A DNA stretch of 8,968 nucleotides. It comes from Oscillibacter sp. (GTDB lineage: Bacteria > Bacillota > Clostridia > Oscillospirales > Oscillospiraceae). A program made the position numbers and the translations under genes. The notes below the pieces were generated by a model. That model did not search any database. It was not told where the DNA came from and saw nothing but the letters and a program-made list of their open reading frames with translations. The stretch is taken from contig DNFA01000009.1 of NCBI GenBank assembly GCA_003487665.1, positions 1 to 8,968 of the forward strand. The letters run 5' to 3'. This document shows positions 1-6,742 of this stretch, piece after piece. Each line of letters starts with the position of its first letter. Position 1 is the stretch's first letter.

Positions 1-22
1 TTTTATTTTGCGATTTTGCAGG

Positions 23-64
23 CAGCTTGCCAAAAAAGTCCGAACGGACTTTTTTGACAAGCTG
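23..64. terminator. Long imperfect hairpin, probable bidirectional terminator
   Basis: Arms 23-29 (CAGCTTG) and 58-64 (CAAGCTG) pair outside an inner stem, 32-42 (six A then GTCCG) with 45-55 (CGGAC then six T). Only one mismatch interrupts roughly 20 bp. A GC core flanked by an A-tract and a T-tract is the usual form of an intrinsic terminator that works on both strands. It lies about 50 bp beyond the stop of the large secreted protein gene and would also stop a plus-strand gene entering from the left. The very small inner loop means the closing pairs are probably open. Confidence 0.7.
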
Positions 65-65
65 A

Positions 66-94
66 GACGCCCATCCCCTGACGGGATGGGCGTC
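66..94 (-). terminator. Perfect 12-bp hairpin just after the secreted protein gene
   Basis: GACGCCCATCCC (66-77) is the exact reverse complement of 83-94, with a 5-nt loop (78-82). It begins 20 bp past the stop codon of the large minus-strand gene. On the minus strand no U-run follows directly; on the plus strand only TTT follows. It may act together with the adjacent A/T-flanked hairpin at 23-64, or serve as a 3'-end stabilising structure rather than a terminator on its own. Confidence 0.5.
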
Positions 95-114
95 TTTCCC
101 TCCTCACGGTCTGT

Positions 115-3100
115 TCAGCTCTTCAAACGCTGATACATTGCCTGATAATCGAGAATGTTGATCTCATTGTCGCCGTTGACATCAGCCAGCTTCATGAAGC
201 TGGCGTTGGCGGGCGCCTTGCCTGTGGACAGGTACTCAAAAAGGCACTGCATGTCGGACACGCTGGCCTGTCCGTCGCCGTTCATGTCGATGGTGGGATC
301 CTGCTTGCCGGAGATGGTCAGGGTGACGGTGCGGCCCACCAGCTCCAGTGTGAAGCTGTCGCCGTTTTGGGTCATGGCGCTGACATCGATGGGCAGGTAG
401 GACACCACGCCCTCCTTATCGGTGCAGATGAGGTACTCCTTCTGCATGGCCTCCACGCTGGGGAAGGTCAGCGACCCGCTGCTGGAGGTCACGCTGGTGA
501 AGCCCTGGCTGGTGGTGAACAGCTGCACCCAGTAGCGGGGGCTGCTGTTGATGAAGCCCACGCCCATGTAGGCAAGGCCGTAGTTTCCGGCGTCCAGAAT
601 GTTGGCGCAGTGGCCGGGGGAGTGCATCCAGTCGTCCACCACCTGCGCCGCCGTGTACTGGTTGCAGGCGATATTCTCCGCCGCCGCGCCCTTGTTCAGG
701 GGCGCGGGTATGGTGGTATAGACGCTCTTGCCGTTGGGACGCTTGTGCTCGTAAAGCTCCGTCAGCTCGTTTTCGCGGATGTTGCAGGCCTTTTGCAGCT
801 CGTTGGGCATGGCCAGCAGCGGCTTGCCGTTCATGTAGCGGGCGCGGTTCACCAGCTTCAGCACGTCCCACTCCTGCTGGCTGACAGAGAGCTTGTCGGT
901 GGGCACCTTACCGTTCACATTCGCGGGCTGCCCCAGCGATTTGTCGGTCTTGACCCCCAGCTCCTTGGCCTTTTTAACGATGTCGATGATCTGGCTCTCG
1001 TTGATCTGGCCGGAGGTCACCGGGCAGATGATCTCCACCGTTCTCTTCGCCACGCCGCTGCTTCCGTCCAGCGCGCCGCTGTCGGGATACACCAGTGCGA
1101 AGTAGGGTGTGGTGAGGTACTTATGGTAATTAAAGGGGAACGAAACATTGCCCTGATCGACCACAGCGCCGTAGATGGGTACGCCGTACTCCTCGATGAT
1201 GCGCTTGGCCACGCCGCTCCTCTGTAGGGTCTGGCAGTTGCCGCAGGTGGTCTTTGTCACCAGCAGCAGGAAGGGATCGCCGCTGCTCCGGTACAGCTTA
1301 TCCGCCTTGCCGGGGGTGATCTGGGTGTAGTAGTCGGACACCATGAAGGCTGCCGGTCCGTCATCCTCGGGGTATTTCGTCTCCTTGATGCCGGGGAAGC
1401 TGCTCTCCAGCGCGGCTCTGTCCACCAGATCGATGTAGTCCACGAAGCGGGTGCGGGTGCCGGTGGTGTTGGTGGGCGGGGTGATCTGGATGGCGTTGGA
1501 GCACTCCCAGCCGCCCAGCTTGGACACGGTGATGGAGGCGGAGGATCTGGGATAAAGCTGCGTCATCCACATGGAGCCGTCCGTGCGCTCCAGCAGCACG
1601 GTATTGCAGCGGCTGTTGTTCAGGTGATAGGAGCTGCGCGCCACGTTGGGCAGCAGATACAGGTTGCCCACGGGGTTGGTGGAGGTATTCAGCGCCATGA
1701 ACACCTCGCTGCTGTCGTTCAGGTAGTGGAATTCCGTGGGCTTCATGCGGAACTGTCTGACAGAGGTGCCGTCGTCGGCGTTGTTGTCAAAGGCGTAGGT
1801 ATAGCGATCCGTGGCCTTGTAGCCGCCGGGCACATCGCTGAGATAGTCCGCCGCGAACAGGCCGACCTTCGGTACGTTGTTGGAGCAGTGGTTGGCGACC
1901 AGACCGTAAGGATTGCCGTTATCCTCCGGCACAAAGCCGCAGAAGTTGCCGTTGTCCTTCCATGCAGGCTGCTGGGTCTGGAACGCAGGGAATATGTGCT
2001 TGATGAGATCCTTATTGCCGGACAGGTTCATGACACCCATGTTCTCTTCGTTTTGCAGACCGAAGCCCCACATCTCGCCCCTTGCGTTCTGCACGAAGCC
2101 GGTCAGAGCTTCCTGCGCCGTGTTGTACTGTCCCGTGAAATACTCGTTGGGGAACACGCGCACCACGTTGTTGGTCAGATACTTCAGCTCGAGCTTGTAC
2201 TTGTTGTACTGGATGTAGTAGCCCTTATCGAAGGCTTCCTTATCATAGCCGGTACCCACGACCTCCTCATACCAACGGTAGAAGTTGTTGTCCACGTCCA
2301 CCACGCCGCAGGGCACCACCGTCTTGGCCTTGCCGGGCTTCAGCTTCTGCGTGAACTTGCCCATGTAGTCTTCCAGATTGCTCAGATAGCTGTAGCCCAT
2401 CCAGAAGCTGTTGTCGTTCTTGATGAAGCCCAGCACCGTGCCGTAGCGATGCTCGGCAAAGGACTTGACACCGCGGGCGAGGTCGTCGCCCGTGCCGATG
2501 TCGTACAGTATGCCGCTGTTTGTCAAGTAGTGTGCCTTCCCGATCTGCTTGACATCGGTGTCGATATTCCGCGTTCTGCCGCCGCTGCCCACGGCGATAA
2601 GGGTGCCGTCCTGGAGAAGGATGTTGCGCCAAGTATCACCATTGTAGGGCATGGTGAATTCCGCGTAGTCCTTTACGTTCTCGATCTTCACCTTCACCAC
2701 CGGGTCGATGTTGTTTCCATCGCGCCCCACCATGTAGTAGGTGTCGTAGGGGTCGATGAACTCGTTGGCGCTGATGATGTTGTTGGTCATGTACTGCTCT
2801 TTGCCGGTGATCTCCCCGTGCTGGATGAACTCATACTCGAATTCCGGGATGTCGCCCAGCAGGTTGTTCACCACATCGATGTCCGTGATCCAGCTGTCCA
2901 CCGGCTGGATGCTCAGGGCTTTGCTGGGATTTTGCAGCTGATTCCATGTGTCTGTCGCCTTGAAAAGGTCGTCCTGCCGGGAGAAAAAGAGGGAGCAGTC
3001 CAAATGCCTTGGCTTGTATGGCATGGAGAATGTCAGGAAGGTGCCGTCCTCCGCCACCGCCATGATAGCGCTGTATTTGTTGACAGTTTTTATAAACTGC

Positions 3101-3795
3101 TTATTCTCGTCGTACAGGTCGATCCGGACGATGATGGTATCCTTATCGATCCACTTGCTGTAGTTGGAGCCCTCCGGGATATCCATTTCGTTCATGGCGA
3201 TCTTGTAGGACACCTCGTCGCCGTAGCAGAAATAGTCCTTCATGATTTCCTTATCCAGCGTACCGTAGGTGCCCAGATAGGTGGCCTTGAAATAGCAGTC
3301 TATGAAGTCCTTGCGCTCCCACTTGGTGCTGAAATCCGAATAGTTGTCGTGGATATAGTTGGTGCCGATGCTGAAGGGGAGCGACGAGCCGTCCGTGGGC
3401 ACATGGTAGTTGCTGTTGGGCTTTGCGGCGTACACCTGTCTGACAGGGATAAAACGGTCAAGGAACTTGACGTTCTCCTCCTCCGCTGTGTTCATGGCCG
3501 CGGCCGTGACCGGCTCCAGCTCCATCGTCTCCGTCACCGTTACGGACTCCGGTATCTCCGCGGCGGCCGCGGTGTCTTCGGTGTCCTCCGTTTCGGCAGG
3601 CTCCGCAGGTTCCTCTGTGACCGCGGATTCCTCGGTGTTCGCAGGCTCCGGCGTCTCCACCGGCTCCTCTGCGCTTATGGCAGGCTCCGCCGCAGTGGTG
3701 TCCTCCCCTTCCGCCCATACGCTGGTGGGAAGCAGGGTCGCCGCCATCTGCAAAGCCAGTATCAGTGACAGCATGCGCTTCTTCATATCGGCCAT
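115..3795 (-). CDS. Secreted multidomain protein: RCC1-like region, thioredoxin-like, CAP/SCP and type I dockerin domains
   Basis: This is a predicted exported protein of 1226 residues. Residues 1-28 form a signal peptide (basic start, hydrophobic core, cleavage likely after SVWA). Residues 29-100 are an acidic E/A/P/T-rich linker. Residues 110-800 are a large beta-rich region I cannot assign firmly. Stretches such as NILLQDGTLIAVGSG (391-405) and GFVQNARGEMWGFG (566-579) resemble RCC1-type propeller repeats. Residues 835-950 look thioredoxin-like, with C851-G-N-C854 and a TTP motif at P897 in the cis-Pro position. Residues 970-1095 are a CAP/SCP domain with H1017, E1040 (AAENI) and WMHSPGH (H1058, H1062). 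Residues 1166-1226 are a dockerin with two calcium loops, D1170/N1172/D1174/D1181 and D1205/N1207/D1209/D1216. The start at 3795 follows AAAAGG with only 4 nt spacing; ATG 3786 is an alternative giving MKKRML. The gene is visibly less GC-rich than its neighbours and is monocistronic between terminators. The biological role is unknown; protein binding or assembly at the cell surface is inferred. Confidence 0.88.
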   Translation of the reverse strand: MADMKKRMLSLILALQMAATLLPTSVWAEGEDTTAAEPAISAEEPVETPEPANTEESAVTEEPAEPAETEDTEDTAAAAEIPESVTVTETMELEPVTAAAMNTAEEENVKFLDRFIPVRQVYAAKPNSNYHVPTDGSSLPFSIGTNYIHDNYSDFSTKWERKDFIDCYFKATYLGTYGTLDKEIMKDYFCYGDEVSYKIAMNEMDIPEGSNYSKWIDKDTIIVRIDLYDENKQFIKTVNKYSAIMAVAEDGTFLTFSMPYKPRHLDCSLFFSRQDDLFKATDTWNQLQNPSKALSIQPVDSWITDIDVVNNLLGDIPEFEYEFIQHGEITGKEQYMTNNIISANEFIDPYDTYYMVGRDGNNIDPVVKVKIENVKDYAEFTMPYNGDTWRNILLQDGTLIAVGSGGRTRNIDTDVKQIGKAHYLTNSGILYDIGTGDDLARGVKSFAEHRYGTVLGFIKNDNSFWMGYSYLSNLEDYMGKFTQKLKPGKAKTVVPCGVVDVDNNFYRWYEEVVGTGYDKEAFDKGYYIQYNKYKLELKYLTNNVVRVFPNEYFTGQYNTAQEALTGFVQNARGEMWGFGLQNEENMGVMNLSGNKDLIKHIFPAFQTQQPAWKDNGNFCGFVPEDNGNPYGLVANHCSNNVPKVGLFAADYLSDVPGGYKATDRYTYAFDNNADDGTSVRQFRMKPTEFHYLNDSSEVFMALNTSTNPVGNLYLLPNVARSSYHLNNSRCNTVLLERTDGSMWMTQLYPRSSASITVSKLGGWECSNAIQITPPTNTTGTRTRFVDYIDLVDRAALESSFPGIKETKYPEDDGPAAFMVSDYYTQITPGKADKLYRSSGDPFLLLVTKTTCGNCQTLQRSGVAKRIIEEYGVPIYGAVVDQGNVSFPFNYHKYLTTPYFALVYPDSGALDGSSGVAKRTVEIICPVTSGQINESQIIDIVKKAKELGVKTDKSLGQPANVNGKVPTDKLSVSQQEWDVLKLVNRARYMNGKPLLAMPNELQKACNIRENELTELYEHKRPNGKSVYTTIPAPLNKGAAAENIACNQYTAAQVVDDWMHSPGHCANILDAGNYGLAYMGVGFINSSPRYWVQLFTTSQGFTSVTSSSGSLTFPSVEAMQKEYLICTDKEGVVSYLPIDVSAMTQNGDSFTLELVGRTVTLTISGKQDPTIDMNGDGQASVSDMQCLFEYLSTGKAPANASFMKLADVNGDNEINILDYQAMYQRLKS

Positions 3796-3853
3796 CCATC
3801 CTTTTCTCTCTGTTCCGCGCTGTACCCTCGCCGGCGCGGTCTGACATAATGGC

Positions 3854-3862
3854 AGTATAGCA
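3854..3862 (-). promoter_or_regulatory. Probable extended -10 promoter for the secreted protein gene
   Basis: On the minus strand the sequence reads TGCTATACT, a TGn extended -10 joined to TATACT (3859-3854). It lies 59 bp upstream of the chosen start and downstream of the operon terminator at 3922-3947. No good -35 hexamer is visible 17 bp further up, which is compatible with an extended -10 promoter. A CATTAT hexamer just downstream (3850-3845) is a weaker alternative. Confidence 0.45.
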
Positions 3863-3921
3863 GTCTTTTCCGCGCAGGGGGGACGGATGCCGCAAAATGC
3901 ACTCTGACCGCCCTGAAATGC

Positions 3922-3947
3922 AAAAATCCCCCGGCGGAGCCGGGGGA
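3922..3947 (-). terminator. Intrinsic terminator closing the five-gene operon
   Basis: On the minus strand TCCCCCGGC (3947-3939) pairs perfectly with GCCGGGGGA (3935-3927) around a 3-nt loop, followed directly by TTTTT (3926-3922). This is a textbook Rho-independent terminator. It lies about 170 bp beyond the asparaginase stop, after the palindromic repeat cluster, and separates the operon from the secreted protein gene. Confidence 0.85.
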
Positions 3948-3951
3948 AACA

Positions 3952-4102
3952 GTCATACGGGGCGGAATGACAGCGCAGCGCGCTGTAGGGCGGGACCCAC
4001 GTGTTCCGCCGCAATGTGCATATTGTCACCGGCGGGGCACGCGGGCCCCGCCCTACAAGGTGCAATGGTCATGCGGGGCGGATGTGAACATCCGCCCCTA
4101 CA
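3952..4102. repeat. Cluster of short GC-rich palindromic intergenic repeats (REP/MITE-like)
   Basis: Several nested repeats are visible. TGTAGGGCGGG (3984-3994) is the exact inverse of 4047-4057, giving a 74-bp element with 11-bp termini. GGCGGGG (4031-4037) pairs with CCCCGCC (4046-4052). GGGGCGGATGT (4075-4085) pairs with ACATCCGCCCC (4088-4098). ACAGCGC (3970-3976) pairs with GCGCTGT (3980-3986). A direct repeat, GTCATRCGGGGCGGA, occurs at 3952-3966 and 4068-4082. The pattern suggests two or three copies of a hairpin module ending in CCGCCC(C)TACA, in mixed orientation. No transposase is present, so any movement would be non-autonomous. Transcribed, the cluster would form strong 3' structure on the operon mRNA. 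Confidence 0.7.
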
Positions 4103-4119
4103 AGAGACGCCGGGAGGGT

Positions 4120-5118
4120 TCAGTTTTCGTAGAGGATATCCCGCGCCACGGGCTGGTAGAACAGCTTCTCCGCCTCGTCGAAGTCGCGGGTCTGGCCTAA
4201 GATCCACATGAGCTTGGCCACCGCCGCCTCCGTGGTCATGTCGAAGGCCTCCAGCAGCCGCAGGGTGCTTTTCAGCCGCCCGCCCACATGGTACACCGCC
4301 AGATTGCTGCCCTCGTTGGGCACCTGGGTGGTCATGACCACCAGCTTGCCCCGCTCCACGCCGCGGCGGATGATGTCGTAATAGCTGGCGTCGCCCTCGT
4401 ATTCCGGCAGGCCGCCCACACCGAAGGACTCGATCACCAGCCCGTCAAACCGCTCCAGCATGAACTCCAGCACCGCCGCCGGCGTGCCGGGGATCAGCTT
4501 CAGCAGCCCCACGCTGTCGTCCAGCGTATCGTAGAACACAGGCCGGGGGTAGCAGGCGCAGCGCATGTATTGCAGCAGGTGCTCGTCCTGCAGCACCGCC
4601 AGATCGGGGTAGTTGACGCTGGAGAAGGCCTGAAAGCTTTTGGAGCAGGTCTTGCGGGCGCGGGTGCCCAGAATGACCTTGCCGTTGAACACGATCTGCA
4701 CGCCGCCGCAGCCCCGGCAGGCGTAGAGAAAGGCGTCGGTCAGGTTGCGCTTGGAGTCCGTGCCGTCGAACCAGATGGGCTTCTGGGCGCCGGTGAGGAC
4801 GATGGGCTTGGGGCTGCCCTGCACCAGATAGCTCAGGGCGGCGGCGGTATAGGCCATGGTGTCCGTGCCGTGGGAGATGACGAAGCCGTCGCAGCGGTCG
4901 TAGTTCTCCTGAATGGTCTTGGCCACGCCCAGCCAGTGGGCGGGGCGGATGTTGGTGCTGTCCAGGCTGTACAGCTGGATGCAGTCCACATGGCACAGCT
5001 CCCCGATGCGGGGCACGAAGGACAGCAGCTGCTTGCTGTTCAGCTCCGGCGTCAGGCCGGAGGGCGTCATCTCGCTGGCGATGGTGCCGCCGGTGCCGAT
5101 CATCAGAATGTTCTTCAT
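4120..5118 (-). CDS. ansA: Type I (cytoplasmic) L-asparaginase
   Basis: This enzyme hydrolyses L-asparagine to L-aspartate and ammonia. The 332-residue length fits bacterial type I enzymes, and there is no signal peptide, so a cytoplasmic location is expected. Family motifs are intact: GTGGTIAS near the N-terminus with catalytic T12, substrate-contact D53-S54 in SLDS, the second signature HGTDTM with T85 and D86, and K156 in TRARKT. I chose ATG 5118 because GGAGG (5130-5126) sits 7 nt before it. ATG 5124 overlaps the upstream stop as ATGA but abuts the ribosome binding site, leaving no spacer. It is the last gene of the operon, followed by the repeat cluster and terminator. A related amidohydrolase such as the asparaginase-like GatD subunit is less likely, given the length and the whole-protein match to the AnsA pattern. 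Confidence 0.93.
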   Translation of the reverse strand: MKNILMIGTGGTIASEMTPSGLTPELNSKQLLSFVPRIGELCHVDCIQLYSLDSTNIRPAHWLGVAKTIQENYDRCDGFVISHGTDTMAYTAAALSYLVQGSPKPIVLTGAQKPIWFDGTDSKRNLTDAFLYACRGCGGVQIVFNGKVILGTRARKTCSKSFQAFSSVNYPDLAVLQDEHLLQYMRCACYPRPVFYDTLDDSVGLLKLIPGTPAAVLEFMLERFDGLVIESFGVGGLPEYEGDASYYDIIRRGVERGKLVVMTTQVPNEGSNLAVYHVGGRLKSTLRLLEAFDMTTEAAVAKLMWILGQTRDFDEAEKLFYQPVARDILYEN

Positions 5119-5120
5119 AC

Positions 5121-6209
5121 TCATACCTCCCGGTTGTCCATGGCCGCTGCGCCGAAGCGCGCCGCCTGCTCGATGCGGCGGCGGGCGCCGTCGTCCGGGG
5201 CGGCGTCATACCGGCGGCGCAGCTCCTCTAAGAACAGGCCGCGCAGGGTGTCCTCGCCGCATCTGTCCCATACCTCGCGGCGCACGGACGTCTCGTCCCG
5301 CAATTGCAGGGCGAAGAAGCGCTCCGCCAGCGCCTCCTGCAAAAGAGGCAGGCGGGGCGGCTCCTCCGGGGTGCCGGTGAGCCGGATGCGGTAGATGTCG
5401 CTTTCCGTGTCGTGGGGCAGGGTGCGCTCCAGCGCCGCCAGCGGGTCGCCGTCGGTGACGTCCGCCTGCACGATGCAGTAGCGCCGCCGGGCGAAGGGCA
5501 CGAACCGCAGCTCCGCATGGCCGCGCTCCACCTGACCGGTCAGGAAGCCCTTGTCGCCCAGCTCGTCGAAGCCGCGTCCCTCCGGGCAGCCGCAGTAGCC
5601 GTAGGACACATCCCCAGCGGCGCTCAGCGCCGCGGCGTGGACGTGTCCCAGCGCCAGATAGTCCAGAGCGCTGGCGGCGATATCCGCCGTGCGCAGAGGG
5701 CCGTAGCGGCTGGCGGAGCCGGTGACATCGCCGTGAAGCAGGCCGATGTGTATCAGGCCGTCCTCCGGGGCGCGGAAGCCGGACAGCACGCGATCCGCCG
5801 GGCACTCCGGCGCGGTGAAGGCCGCGCCGTGGACGGCGCAGCCCAGCTCCGGGAAGGAGAAGGTCTGCATTCGATCCTCGGTGAAGATGTGGACGTTGTC
5901 GCTCCACGGGGTGCGGGCGTAGGGGCTTTCCGGCGTGTAGGGGTCGTGGTTGCCCGGCGCGATGACCGCCTGTCCCCGGAACTGCGCCAGCGCCTGTGCC
6001 AACAGGGGCGCGGTGTCGCCGCAGAGATCCCCGCCGTCAAACAGGTCGCCCGCCAGCAGCAGAAGCTGCACGCCGTGGTCGTTGGCCCAGTCCACCAGAC
6101 GCTCCGGGCTGCGGCGGCTCTCCATGCGGCGCTGCCGCGACTGCTCCGGCGTCAGCGCGCCGAAGGCGCTGTCCAGATGGAAGTCGCCCGCGTGCAGTAT
6201 GCGCACCAT
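5121..6209 (-). CDS. SbcD/Mre11/YhaO-like metallophosphoesterase (putative DNA repair nuclease)
   Basis: This 362-residue calcineurin-like phosphoesterase belongs to the SbcD/Mre11/YhaO type, whose members are Mn-dependent DNA nucleases or phosphodiesterases. The full metal-site signature is present in order: D9 and H11 (AGDFHLDS), D55 (AGDLFD), N87-H88 (PGNHDP), H159 (LLHGD), and H189/H191 (GHVH). The C-terminal 130 residues or so are R/E-rich and correspond to the capping and partner-binding part of such proteins. The start is clear: GGAGGAGG lies 5 nt before ATG 6209, and that ATG follows the TAA of the upstream gene with no gap. SbcD/YhaO proteins usually work with an SMC-like ATPase (SbcC or YhaN). 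None is encoded in this window; the next gene is asparaginase. The fold assignment is firm; the substrate is inferred. Confidence 0.88.
   Translation of the reverse strand: MVRILHAGDFHLDSAFGALTPEQSRQRRMESRRSPERLVDWANDHGVQLLLLAGDLFDGGDLCGDTAPLLAQALAQFRGQAVIAPGNHDPYTPESPYARTPWSDNVHIFTEDRMQTFSFPELGCAVHGAAFTAPECPADRVLSGFRAPEDGLIHIGLLHGDVTGSASRYGPLRTADIAASALDYLALGHVHAAALSAAGDVSYGYCGCPEGRGFDELGDKGFLTGQVERGHAELRFVPFARRRYCIVQADVTDGDPLAALERTLPHDTESDIYRIRLTGTPEEPPRLPLLQEALAERFFALQLRDETSVRREVWDRCGEDTLRGLFLEELRRRYDAAPDDGARRRIEQAARFGAAAMDNREV
5125..5131 (-). promoter_or_regulatory. Ribosome binding site deciding the asparaginase start
   Basis: The minus strand reads GGGAGGT followed at once by ATGAGTATG. 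The Shine-Dalgarno core is too close to the first ATG (5124) and well spaced (7 nt after GGAGG) for the second ATG (5118). The site lies inside the last codons of the upstream phosphoesterase gene, so the two genes are probably translationally coupled. Confidence 0.7.
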
Positions 6210-6698
6210 TTACGCCTCCTCCGGCTGCCAGCCCTTGCACACGTCCACCCACTGGACGAAGTTCTTGCCGCAGCAGCGCTCCAGCTCGTCGCAGGTCAGC
6301 TCGATGGCGCTGGCGGCGCTGCCCACGGCGGGGAACACAGTGTCGAACCGCTTCAGGGACACGTCCAGATACGTCTTGACATCGTCGGGCAGGGCAAAGG
6401 GGCACACACCGCCCACGGCGTGGCCGATGCGCTCCACCGCCTCCTCGGCGGTGAGCATCTTAGCCTTGGCGCCGAAGAAATGCTTATACTTGCTGTTGTC
6501 CACCTTGGCGTCGCCGGCGGCCACGATGAGGATGGGATCCTCCCCCACCTTGAAGCTCAGGGTCTTGGCGATCCGCGCGCCCTCCACGCCCACAGCCAGA
6601 GCCGCCAGCTCCACCGTGGCGCTGGACACCTCGAACTCACGCATACGATCGGCTACGCCGTAGGGCGTCAGGTATTCTCTCACTTTTTCAACAGACAT
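6210..6698 (-). CDS. YbaK/EbsC-family aminoacyl-tRNA deacylase
   Basis: This 162-residue single-domain protein belongs to the YbaK/ProX editing family, which hydrolyses mischarged tRNA such as Cys-tRNA(Pro) in trans. Family hallmarks are the central IAKTLSFKV with the conserved lysine (K45, equivalent to the key lysine of YbaK), ILIVAAGDAKVD, and VGGVCPFALP near residue 100. The start at 6698 (MSVEKVREYL) is preferred because AAGGAG (6709-6704) lies 5 nt upstream. An open frame continues to 6776, but it overlaps the ymdB end and has no comparable site. Its stop directly abuts the phosphoesterase start. Substrate choice within the family (Cys-tRNA(Pro), Ala-tRNA(Pro) or another) cannot be read from sequence alone. 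Confidence 0.9.
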   Translation of the reverse strand: MSVEKVREYLTPYGVADRMREFEVSSATVELAALAVGVEGARIAKTLSFKVGEDPILIVAAGDAKVDNSKYKHFFGAKAKMLTAEEAVERIGHAVGGVCPFALPDDVKTYLDVSLKRFDTVFPAVGSAASAIELTCDELERCCGKNFVQWVDVCKGWQPEEA

Positions 6699-6715
6699 GA
6701 TGGCTCCTTCTTTCC

Positions 6716-6732
6716 GCGCGCCGGTGGCGCGC
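6716..6732 (-). other. GC hairpin between ymdB and the ybaK-like gene
   Basis: GCGCGCC (6716-6722) pairs perfectly with GGCGCGC (6726-6732) around a 3-nt loop, within the 44-bp gap between the two genes. No U-run follows on either strand, so it is not a clear terminator. It ends 6 nt before the AAGGAG of the ybaK-like gene and could affect translation or mRNA processing there. The function is speculative. Confidence 0.4.
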
Positions 6733-6742
6733 ATGTGTAATT

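Noticed and set aside
1624..3768. A 714-codon open frame on the plus strand opposite the secreted protein gene
   Set aside because: It is antisense to a well-supported gene with recognisable domains, its translation is repetitive in H/V/L/R without any motif, and it arises from codon bias on the opposite strand.
3796..4065. A 90-codon N-terminal extension of the secreted protein
   Set aside because: It translates the palindromic repeats and the operon terminator, lies before the signal peptide, and would bypass the internal ribosome binding site.
3952..4102. A CRISPR array
   Set aside because: The repeats are inverted, unequal and contiguous, without regular spacers, and no cas gene is present.
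6716..6732. A terminator between ymdB and the ybaK-like gene
   Set aside because: The 7-bp hairpin lacks a U-run on both strands. It is kept only as an unassigned structure.
5304..6740. A 478-codon plus-strand open frame across the phosphoesterase and ybaK-like genes
   Set aside because: It covers two genes with intact family motifs on the other strand. Its A/Q/R/V-rich translation is typical of a GC-rich antisense shadow.
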